Translations under genes and position numbers: made by a program
Notes under the pieces: generated by a model
Database searches by the model: none
What the model was told of the DNA's origin: nothing
Seen by the model: only the letters and a program-made list of their open reading frames with translations
In this document: piece after piece, positions 8,718-16,845 of the stretch
How positions within the stretch are numbered: the stretch's first letter is position 1
Layout of the letters: each line of letters begins with the position of its first letter
NCBI GenBank assembly: GCA_022925895.1
Contig: JAKSYS010000824.1
Span: 1-21,398, forward strand
Direction: 5' to 3'
Length of the DNA stretch: 21,398 nt
From: Fragilaria crotonensis
Lineage: Eukaryota > Bacillariophyta > Fragilariophyceae > Fragilariales > Fragilariaceae

Positions 8718-9335
8718 GTGATACAGTACTTGAGTACAGTACCTGGTCCTAAGTACCGGTAGATTAGCACACTGCTGCAACCGGTATCTCACAGGAAGTA
8801 TGAATGCATACAATCATCATATCCTACTATATTATAAATTAATTGTGTGCGTGTGTGCGTGTGTGCGTGTGTGCGTCTGTTACGGAGTATGACCACTCTG
8901 GGGTACTGGATCAAATGTTGCACTGTTACGTGGATTACATGTACTACAGGTCTACAGTACATAAACGGACGGTAATTTATGTTGAAACGACAGTGTGTTA
9001 CGTTACTGAACTACAATACTGTACGAATTCAAAGTTACTGGATGGAATACTCATTGAATTTGCTGTGAACAGGTTGCTTGACAAATGCTACTGTAAAATA
9101 TACCGTGCGATGAACTGCAATACTGGGGCATGATAAGTACCAGGTACCTGGTACTGTACTTCATGAAGTTTCCTACGTGGGTACCATGGTACTGCATACT
9201 GTAGGGGAAAAAGTAGTGATACGGAGTACGACCAGGTTGGGGGTACTGTACGTCCAGTTTCCTGTAGTAGACACTCCGATCAAATGTGAGGCACCCACTA
9301 GTACATAATATATGCATAAAATGCATAATACAACA
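8718..9335. other. GTAC-rich non-coding spacer
   Basis: No coding sequence is supported. The stretch is filled with TACAGTAC, GGTACC, CAGGTACCTGG and similar partly palindromic words, densest at 8725-8765 and 9135-9200. A direct repeat of about 30 bp (TACGGAGTAYGACCA then GGGGTACTG) occurs at 8881-8910 and 9220-9249. It ends at the left inverted repeat of the element at 9336. Confidence 0.6.
8844..8876 (+). repeat. Microsatellite, period 8 (GTGTGTGC)n
   Basis: About four tandem copies of GTGTGTGC, visible directly. Simple repeat in non-coding sequence. Confidence 0.95.
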
Positions 9336-10115
9336 TACTACCTCCGTTCCAAAAAAAGAGTGCCATTTGATTTTCTATTAGGGTTCTCATTTGGTGTCTT
9401 TTGGTCATTTTGCTGTAGACGAGCAGTATGTTTCCACGTTTCGGCGATGCTCGCGTTGTCTCAACGGCCATTACTTAGATATAATTCCGCTAAAGTTTAA
9501 AAAATTCCGCCTATGCTGCCTGTCATACCTGTCCTTTCATTGACGCACACATTATTTACATAGGGAATGATCATTAATAAAAATATTCATGGTTTTGTCT
9601 TGACACAGTTTGAAAGACATTTACTTAGCAATATCTGAAAGAACCAAAACTGTCGTTTGCCCGGATTGAAAAATGCATTTAAGTGTTCCCTCACAAACGG
9701 TCCTACTTGGTCGTAGACACAAACGAGGCCATGTCCTACGGCGGTTACGTTCCTGACAAAAATTTCGTCGATTTCCGTGCTTTTTGAGCTCCTTCAGTAA
9801 GCTGAAAACGAGTTTCCGACTTTTCTGCCCAGTAAGTAAGTTGTTCATTTTTGTCTGCCGAGAAGGTCTTAACTTGGGCTCAAGGTCCGTGGTGTCACCA
9901 ATCGAAACTTAAAGTCTAAAAACTAATAGATGGCATATTTTTAACTTTTAAAACTGAGAAATGAACATTCAAACGATCGCGCTTGTATTCAATGTTATAC
10001 ATGGATGTGTTCCTTTCATCACGAACAATGCAAATGACATGACGTTTCGGTGAAATGCCAGAATTTACCTTACTGTTTGGTCAAATGGCACTCTTTTTTT
10101 GGAACGGAGGTAGTA
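9336..10115. mobile_element. 780-bp non-autonomous DNA transposon with perfect 35-bp terminal inverted repeats
   Basis: Bases 9336-9370 begin TACTACCTCCGTTCC, then AAAAAAAGAGTGCCATTTGA. Bases 10081-10115 are the exact reverse complement over all 35 positions. Both ends start with TA, as expected for a Tc1/mariner-type element that duplicates a TA target. The CTCCGTTCC end also resembles Stowaway-like MITE termini known from plants. The interior (745 bp minus arms) is AT-richer than the flanks and has no transposase I can recognise; a minus-strand frame at about 9660-9780 is open for roughly 55 codons without known motifs. It is therefore a deletion derivative or MITE, moved by an enzyme encoded elsewhere. 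The perfect arms suggest recent activity. Confidence 0.9.
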
Positions 10116-10205
10116 CAACACAAGTACGAAGAACGACCTCAAAAACTGGTACCCAGTACAGTAGAATAAATGTACTGTACAAAAATCATACTCGAGTACT
10201 ACATT

Positions 10206-10233
10206 GTACCGGTACCGGTACCGGTACCGGTAC
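10206..10233 (+). repeat. Tandem GGTACC hexamer array
   Basis: About four and a half copies of the self-complementary hexamer GGTACC in a row, able to fold back on itself. It belongs to the same GTAC-rich vocabulary as 3515-3560, 8725-8765 and 18570-18640. Confidence 0.95.
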
Positions 10234-10489
10234 GTGTACTAAGAATGTACTGTATGTACAATATGTGTTTCATGGGAGCCACATATACATGGTTTAGCCC
10301 TGAATCAGGCTTTGCATTGTTGTCAATGCGCGACACAATTTTCTAGTTCAGTTTCGCAAAATACGTTCTGTCCGCCGACCGTATTTGCGTACACCGAATA
10401 GGAAGTTGTCCCGTAAATTTGTCACCGTTCCTTCTCCTACGTGTTTTTCTAGTATCGTTTCTACACACTCTAAGAGCACACCTTCAGTC

Positions 10490-11764
10490 ATGAAAGGGAG
10501 GTTCCCCGAACCCCCTCGTTTCGATTCGACCATTGTCCCCTATTCTCCTGATAGGGGCAATGATGTTCCTGCAAAGACATATCCAACAGAGCAACAGGGT
10601 GAAGAGAAAACAAACCACATTGATTACACTTTACCCACACAAAAAATTCATTTCTACGTACGTACCTGGTATGTTTTCTGCGTCGCCGACAACTCAATCA
10701 AACAGCAAATCTCCGTGTTCCGCCCCATGACCCATCTCCCGATCATCGTCCTACTGTCTAATGTTCTACTGACAGATGTCATACCGTCTACTGATCCTTC
10801 GATCACCGTCATACTGTCTAATGTTCTACTGACAGATGTTCTACCGTCTACTGATCCTTCGATCACCGCTCTACCGTCTACTGTTCTACCGACAGATGTT
10901 CTACCGTCTACTGATCTCCTGATCACCGTTCCACCGTCTACTGTTCTACCGACAGATGTTCTACCGTCTACTGATCTCCTGATCACCGTTTTACCGTCTA
11001 CTGTTCTACCGACAGATGTTCTACCGTCCACTGTTCTCCTGATCACCGTTCTACCGTCTACTGTTCTACCGACAGATGTTCTACCGTCTACTGATCTCCT
11101 GATCACCGTTCTACCGTCTACTGTTCTACCGACAGATGTTCTACCGTCCACTGTCCTCCTGATCACTGTTCTACCGTCTACTGTTCTACCGACAGATGTT
11201 CTACCGTCTACTGATCTCCTGATCACCGTTCTACCGTCTACTGTTCTACCGACAGATTTCCTACCGTCTACTGATCTCCTGATCACCGTTCTACCGTCTA
11301 CTGTTCTACCGACAGATGTTCTACCGTCTACTGATCTCCTGATCACCGTTCTACCGTCTACTGTTCTACCGACAGATGTTCTACCGTCTACTGATCTCCT
11401 GATCACTGTTCTACCGTCTACTGTTCTACTGACAGATGTTCTACCGTCTACTGATCCTTCGATCACCGTTCTACCGTCTACTGTTCTACCGACAGATGTT
11501 CTACCGTATACTGATACCGTGATCACCGTTCTACCGTCTACTGTGCTACCGACAGATGTCCTACCGTCTACTGATCCCCTGATCACCGTTCTACTGTCTA
11601 CTGCTCTACTGACTACGGTTGTCCTGCCTACCATTCTACTGACTACTGTTCCATCATCTACTGGTGCACTGCCTGCTATCTTCCAGTTCTTTCCACACTA
11701 CAGCCATCCGCCCTACCTCAGTCCCATGGCTTTGTACAAATTTTATGTTTGCATGTTCTTGTAA
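10490..11764 (+). CDS. Hypothetical tandem-repeat protein (15 x 20 residues)
   Basis: From the first ATG in the frame the product is 424 residues; the frame is open from 10385. Residues 1 to about 85 are non-repetitive, basic and proline-containing. They are followed by 15 copies of a 20-residue unit built from four related pentamers (LPSTV, LPTDV, LPSTD, LLITV) and a tail rich in L, T and P ending YKFYVCMFL. No signal peptide or domain is visible. The Pro/Ser/Thr-rich repeats could suit an extended or glycosylated region. Against a real gene: the repeat is open on the other strand too (326 codons, unit VDGRTSVGRTVDGRTVIRRS), and unit-to-unit changes include many amino-acid changes. It lies within the insertion 10316-11889. 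Confidence 0.4.
   Translation: MKGRFPEPPRFDSTIVPYSPDRGNDVPAKTYPTEQQGEEKTNHIDYTLPTQKIHFYVRTWYVFCVADNSIKQQISVFRPMTHLPIIVLLSNVLLTDVIPSTDPSITVILSNVLLTDVLPSTDPSITALPSTVLPTDVLPSTDLLITVPPSTVLPTDVLPSTDLLITVLPSTVLPTDVLPSTVLLITVLPSTVLPTDVLPSTDLLITVLPSTVLPTDVLPSTVLLITVLPSTVLPTDVLPSTDLLITVLPSTVLPTDFLPSTDLLITVLPSTVLPTDVLPSTDLLITVLPSTVLPTDVLPSTDLLITVLPSTVLLTDVLPSTDPSITVLPSTVLPTDVLPYTDTVITVLPSTVLPTDVLPSTDPLITVLLSTALLTTVVLPTILLTTVPSSTGALPAIFQFFPHYSHPPYLSPMALYKFYVCMFL
10740..11640 (+). repeat. Minisatellite, 15 units of 60 bp
   Basis: The unit is 60 bp with almost no length variation across 900 bp. Each unit divides into four 15-bp subunits beginning CTACCG, CTACCG, CTACCG and CTCCTGATCACC. Central units (about 10920-11400) are nearly identical and the outer ones are diverged, the usual pattern for unequal exchange. 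The period is a multiple of three, which keeps all frames open or closed as a block. Confidence 0.95.
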
Positions 11765-12382
11765 GGTTAGATAAGTCCTCGCAGCCTGAAATACGGTACT
11801 GCTGGGACAGGGTACATGCTCTGGTCTTGTCAAAAGATCGGAGGCGATGCCAACCCAATAATTAGTTTATATATATTGTTGTCAATGCGTTGGTGGCTCC
11901 CAACTCGAAGGATGTTGCTATGCCATTGATCGGGTTTGACGATAATGCACCCCGTGATCACAACTCCAAAATGTTGGTTTTGAAACTTTTGACAACGTTC
12001 AAGTCAGTTTTCGGAGAAGGGACAAGCACAATCATGATCGCGACAATTTCGCGGAATCGTATGGACGATTCATCACAAAAACTTATGACCAACATTGCGC
12101 TACTGGTGGAATTCGCAGTAATTGTTAATTGATGCGTCGTTTGAACGGAATGTCCGCCAGTCAACATGGATACAACGGCAACCGGCTCACAGATAATCCC
12201 GGAAGGATGGTACAACCGCCACGATATCGCCCGTCATGTCCTGGTAATCCTTGCACTGCTTTACTCTTTTTGTTGCTGTTTGTCGCGTTGGTTTGTTGCT
12301 CAAAGAGATTGGCTCTTTTGTACTCCGATATGACGCATTTGATGCTTTCTCGCAGAAGACCGCACACACCAGTCCTCGATGA

Positions 12383-13150
12383 GTGGGAAACATGTCATTT
12401 TCAGTTCCTTTCGTCTCGGCTCACGGACGGCCCCATTTCACTGATGACGATGTTCGTATTTCAGCCCGCTGTATTGTTTTGACAATTGGGCTCATGAACA
12501 AGTTCACCGTCGCAGTTGACTTTAGACATGGACGGCGGTACGGCTTTTTCTTTTTACTCATATCCAAAGATCAAAGTTACAAATCACGCAGGACTTTTTT
12601 GGCAGGCGCTGTTGTTACAGGCGGAAGCATGATATTGTTCATGGATGCAGATGGTAATCCGTCCACGATGACGTAGGATTCATCAACGTGATTGGAACAA
12701 GTGGGTGCCACTTTGTGACATGGGCTCCCAACAGTATTTCCATCCCCTGAGATACGGCCGTCATGCCCAAAGTCAGGAGTTGACGTGGATTGTGGTAAAA
12801 TCCCAGATGCGGCCATGACTCTGGCGGTGGAGGCGCTCTTTGCCGAAGGGTCCACGACAAGTCGCAATGTCTAGTCCTGACGAATGAAACAAAGAGACTT
12901 GGCGCATGATTGCCGAATGCACCAAGTTGGGTGCTACTGTGCAGGAGTTCGATGATTATTGTCTCATTAATCTACCGGCGAAACACAACGGCAATGTGTT
13001 GATTCGAACGCATGATCACCGATTGGCCATGACGTTTGCCGTGGGATTATCAATTTGATTATCCCTGATCCTGGATGTACTGCCAAGACCTTCTCTACCG
13101 TCTTTGATGGGTTCCATAGCAAACCTTGCTTTTGGTTCGCTCATTGTTGG
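12383..13150 (+). pseudogene. EPSP synthase fragment B (decayed, includes C-terminus)
   Basis: A second broken 5-enolpyruvylshikimate-3-phosphate synthase. Blocks in order: GLMNKFTVAVD at about 12488-12520, LAGAVVTGG at 12599-12625, [20 protein letters not shown] at 12779-12838, KETWRMIAECTKLGATVQEF from 12891, DHRLAMTFAVG at 13014-13046, and after a one-base shift PDPGCTAKTFSTVFDGF at about 13064-13114. The KE.ER.., D.HR.AM.FA and DPGC..KTF.. signatures hold catalytic and substrate-binding residues of the family; here E-R of KETER has become W-R. Several frameshifts and stops (near 12640, 12700-12770, 12870, 13050) prevent a product. The last part, missing from fragment A, is present here. 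The 5' limit is uncertain; 12130-12380 shows no clear family motif. Confidence 0.9.
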
Positions 13151-13965
13151 TTCCTGGTCACCACTTGTTGGAACGATGTTGCACTCAACGTAAACTAGTA
13201 AGTGTCGTTTGCTAGAGGAGATTTTGTCCCACGAGGCAGGAAGGCATATCGAGTTCCAACCACTACGGTTGCCTATTTGTATGATGTGGTCGCAATGTCA
13301 TCTTGATCAAATCAGCGGGTTTGGGAAATTCTGTAATTGATTTTGTAGTCAATTAAAATTCTGCTCGACAGAATAATGATGCTGGACAACTTGAGTCGTA
13401 AAATCCGCGCAGAGATACGAATGGCCACCAAAGCTGTAGCTCCTTGACCGGGCCAATCTTGTTCATCCCAACTTTCGAGCGTCCGCTATTTGTGTCATCT
13501 AATGTTGTTGAACGTCGTGATCGTTGCATCAAACGACGACGTGGTTGCGAAATTGATATCGCTCGTCGAGCGCTGGCAAATGATTCCAACACGAGCGTAT
13601 CGCGATTGCAGAAACGGACATTAGCGAGCAGCAACTCAGAGCCTGACGTTCCAAGGGGCGGTCATATGATGAGGAGACTAATGCGTCGCTGATTTTCCTT
13701 CACATAATGTCGATTGACCAGGGGCAAGTGAAATCCAGCGATTTAGACAAGCGTGAACACTCCGTGAAAACGGAAAACCTGTGTCTATCAAATGCAGGGG
13801 CGCAGTGGAGAATGCGTAAAATGCGTCTGACTTAATGGTGGTACGCCAGGTTAAACGAACGGTCCAATATCGTTGCTACGGTAGTACAGTACGATTCGAC
13901 GAAATTAGCTCTTGAATCTGAAGTGCTCGAAATCCAATCTCTTGAAATCACACTCGAACAAAACT
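13151..13965. other. No identified gene (13151-13965)
   Basis: The end of EPSP synthase fragment B fades out by about 13190. A plus-strand frame of 82 codons (13444-13692) is Arg-rich with no recognisable domain, and a 93-codon minus-strand frame overlaps it. I accept neither as a gene. No match to the other duplicated blocks was seen. The last part leads into the foldback element. Confidence 0.4.
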
Positions 13966-14171
13966 GATCCGATTAAATGGCACTCCAAATACGTCATCAT
14001 ACGACATTCTACATGTCAATTGCGAGTATTCTCTACGGTACTGGAGTACTCGTTGTAGCGATACTGTTACATGTAATAACAGTAATGTAGTCCAGTACTG
14101 TAGAGAATACTCGCAAGTCGATATGTAGAATGTCGTATAATGACGAAATTAGAGTGCCAGTTAATCTGATC
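13966..14171. mobile_element. Foldback (MITE-like) element, 206 bp with 80-bp inverted arms
   Basis: Bases 13966-14045 and 14091-14171 are imperfect reverse complements over about 80 bp, including long exact stretches such as ATACGACATTCTACAT and GCGAGTATTCTCTAC. A 45-bp loop separates them and itself contains the smaller palindrome CTGTTAC-ATG-TAATAACAG. Arms this long around a short loop are typical of foldback MITEs. The outer arm carries AAATGGCACTC, the word also found in the inverted repeats of the 9336-10115 element, so the two may be related. No coding capacity. Confidence 0.8.
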
Positions 14172-14637
14172 CCGACGACAAAAATGTCCAACGAGTCGGA
14201 ATAAAGAATGAAAAATTCACGAATACGACAACTCTTGGAGAAACTCAGCGAATTTGATCTACCATCTTTTCCAGCCTTTCACGATAAAGTACAGCAGCGG
14301 TACATTCTATTAAATTTTGCACCACAACATGAGCTGTACCAGTACTGATAGCTGGGCATCTACAAATACCATCCACATGCCTGTATGAAGTAGATGAGCC
14401 ACATAAGCACAGATGTATGCGTTAGTACAGTGTTTTACAGAGAATATTGCATTTTCTTCCGTTCATGAATCAGGAGGTGGATCCGCTTGACACCCGCCTC
14501 CCGCCCCGCGCGATTAATACCAATTCAATCTTCGGTATGGTGTGCACCTGTGACTCGTACTGAGCCCATACATCTATTGCACAGCCAACAACCGACTCTA
14601 TGGTTTAATACTGCAGAACTCGGAGTACTTCAGAAGC
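14172..14637 (+). other. Upstream region of ANK-K III
   Basis: No gene is visible. From about 14575 (TTGCACAGCCAACAACCGACTC) to the start codon the sequence follows the equivalent stretch ahead of ANK-K II, including TGGTTTAATACTGCAGAA and GAGTACTTCAGAAGC. Farther upstream the two copies are unrelated, so the ancestral duplication border lies near 14540-14575. Confidence 0.5.
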
Positions 14638-14753
14638 ATGCCGTTGAGTGCCAACGACGTTGCTTTGATCTTCAACGCCTTTCATGGCAATCTCAATGAG
14701 GTTCGTGCCCCATATTGCTTGATGGAGCCAATGTGAATGCCCAACAGGATAGG

Positions 14754-16470
14754 GATGGTGCAACAGCCCTGTACATGGCGAGTCAAAATGGTCATTTGGA
14801 AGTCGTCCGTGCGTTGCTTCAGCACGACAATGTGGATGTGAATCTCCAATCTAACACTAATGATGATGGTGCAACTGCCCTGTACATGGCGAGTCAAAAT
14901 GGTCATTTGGAAGTCGTCCGCGAGTTGCTTCAGCACGACAATGTGGATGTGAATCTCCAATGTCCTGATGATGGTACAACTGCCCTGTTCATGGCGAGTT
15001 ACAAGGTCATGTGGATGTCGTCCGCGAGTTGCTTCAAAACAGCAAGGTGGATGTGAATCTCCAACGAACAGATGGTGCAACTGCCCTTTGCATGGCGAGT
15101 CAAAATGGTCATTTGGAAGTCGTCCGCGAGTTGCTTCAGCACGACAATGTGGATGTGAATCTCCAATGTCCTGATGATGGTACAACAGCCTTGATTATGG
15201 CGAGTCATCATGGTCATTTGGAAGTCGTCCGCGAGTTGCTTCAAATCGATGATGTGGATGTGAATCTCCAACGAACAGATGGTGCAACTGCCCTTTACAT
15301 GGCGAGTTACTTGGGTCATTTGGAAGTCGTCCGCGAGTTGCTTCAGCACGACAATGTGGATGTGAATCTCCAATGTCCTGATGATGGTACAACAGCCTTG
15401 ATTATGGCGAGTCATCATGGTCATTTGGAAGTCGTCCGCGAGTTGCTTCAAATCGACAATGTGGATGTGAATCTCCAACGAACAGATGGTGCAACTGCCC
15501 TTTACATGGCGAGTCAAAATGGTCATTTGGAAGTCGTCCGCGAGTTGCTTCAAATCGACAATGTGGATGTGAATCTCCAACGAACAGATGGTGCAACAGC
15601 CCTGTTCATGGCGAGTGAAAAGGGTCATTTGGAAGTCGTCCGCGAGTTGCTTCAAATCGACAATGTGGATGTGAATCTCCAACGAACAGATGGTGCAACT
15701 GCCCTTGCATGGCGAGTCAAAATGGTCATTTGGAAGTCGTCCGCGAGTTGCTTCAGCACGACAATGTGGATGTGAATCTCCAATGTACTGATGATGGTAC
15801 AACAGCCTTGCTTATGGCGAGTCATCATGGTCATTTGGAAGTCGTCCGTGCGTTGCTTCAGCACGACAATGTGGATGTAAATCGCCAACGTACTAGTGGT
15901 GCAACTGCCCTTTTCATGGCGAGTCACGAAGGCCATGTGGATGTCGTCCGCGAGCTGCTCCAAAACAGCAAGGTGGATGTGAATATCCTAGGTACTGATG
16001 ATTGTTACACAGCCCTTCACGCTGCGAGTGTATTTGGTGGTTTGGCAGTCTTCCGCGAGTTGCTCCATCACAGCAAGGTGAATGTGAATGCCAAAAATAA
16101 GGATGGTGATTCAGCCTTAAGCATGGCAAGTCAACACAACAATCTGCATGTCGTCGGCGAGTTGCTCCAGAACGACAATGTGGACGTGAATGCCCAAAAT
16201 AAGAATGGTGAAACAGCCCTTTTCAAGGCAAGCCGAGAAGGCTATCAGGAAGCCGTCAAGAAGTTGCTCGAGCACAACACTGTGGATGTGAATCTCCCAT
16301 GTAATACTGGTGCAACACCCCTTCACATTGCGAGTCATTATGACCGTGGGGATGTCGTCCGCGAGTTGCTCCAAAACAGCAAGGTGAATGCGAATCTCAA
16401 AGATAATGACGAATTAACAGCTCTTGAAGTGGCTGAAAAGCATAGACAGTTTGCTGCGATCAAGGCCTTC
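14754..16470 (+). repeat. Ankyrin-repeat DNA array, about 17 units of 102-105 bp
   Basis: Each unit encodes 34-35 residues of the form DGATALYMASQNGHLEVVRE, LLQHDNVDVNLQ, slightly longer than the canonical 33. The first 11 units are nearly identical in DNA; the last 6 (from about 15895) are diverged and correspond one to one with those of copy II. Two 207-bp dimers (15034-15240 and 15241-15447 approximately) repeat back to back, marking recent unequal exchange. Confidence 0.9.
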
Positions 16471-16749
16471 CGTGATCATACTAAGACTTTGGAGGAAGTG
16501 AACAAGAACCGGGAATCGCTTGCAAAGGTGATGACAACCTGCAAGGCTGAACCTGTTGAACTCTCTTATCACTATATCAAGCGTTGCATCAAAATCCGCG
16601 AAATTGGATCGGGTGCCTATGGCAATGTTTTTTTGGTCGAAGATGGTTATCTCCCTGAACCCAAAAAGTTCGCACTGAAAATGATCAAGCTTTCTCAAAG
16701 TTCTGATGGCCCCAATAAATATTTGAAGTCCTTCCAGAAGGAACTTTCG

Positions 16750-16845
16750 GTACGTTCTGGATTCCACTGAGTGCTGAATTGTGTGGAACAACTCACTCCG
16801 TACCCGCTTCCCTTGAGTTCTAACAATAATGCACAATTCCGCCAG
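16750..16845 (+). other. Spliceosomal intron in ANK-K III kinase domain (96 nt)
   Basis: The donor GTACGT directly follows GAACTTTCG and the acceptor CGCCAG precedes ACACTCAAAAG. A TTCTAAC branch-site word lies about 25 nt upstream of the acceptor. Removing it joins FQKELS to TLKRFRHPNIIVLYGY in frame. Unspliced, the frame ends at a TGA within the intron (16768-16770). Position and signals match the copy II intron. Confidence 0.88.

Larger units (their letters stand above)
10316..11889. mobile_element. 1.54-kb insertion flanked by 15-bp direct repeats
   Basis: ATTGTTGTCAATGCG occurs at 10316-10330 and again at 11875-11889. The family X copy at 19099-19165 runs through the equivalent point without the intervening DNA, which makes it a natural empty site. 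The 15-bp repeats are best read as a target-site duplication. No terminal inverted repeats, long terminal repeats or poly(A) tail were seen at the ends, and the only long frame inside is the 60-bp repeat gene, so the transposition mechanism is unclear. Confidence 0.65.
10272..12130 (+). pseudogene. Family X copy interrupted by an insertion
   Basis: Bases 10272-10330 (ATGGGAGCCACATATACATGG, TTTAGCCCTGA) match the start of the family X copy at 19099 (ATGGGCGTCACATGG, TTTAACCCT). The match resumes at 11890 with GTGGCTCCCAACTCGAAGGAT, matching 19145-19165. Bases 10331-11889 are absent from the other copy. After 11890 the frame can be followed to a stop near 12130 (DDNAPRDHNSKMLVLKLLTT; ISRNRMDDSSQKL). 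About 140 bp of this part is missing at 19170. The protein family is unknown, and EPSP synthase remnants lie downstream. Confidence 0.5.

Noticed and set aside
10654-11634. 326-codon minus-strand frame through the minisatellite as a gene
   Set aside because: No non-repetitive domain at either end and the openness follows from the repeat phase; kept only as a remark under the plus-strand frame.
10740-11640. CRISPR or origin-iteron interpretation of the 60-bp repeats
   Set aside because: Units are contiguous with no spacers and there is no cas or replication gene; it is a minisatellite.
13444-13692. 82-codon Arg-rich frame as a gene
   Set aside because: No domain, no second copy, and an overlapping frame of similar length on the other strand.
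14682-15802. Long minus-strand frames opposite the ankyrin array (up to 267 codons)
   Set aside because: They mirror the repeated plus-strand ankyrin units and are kept open only by repetition; the plus strand has clear domain content.
14754-15895. CRISPR-like look of evenly spaced repeats
   Set aside because: The whole unit is repeated with no unique spacers, and translation gives textbook ankyrin repeats; the genome is eukaryotic.
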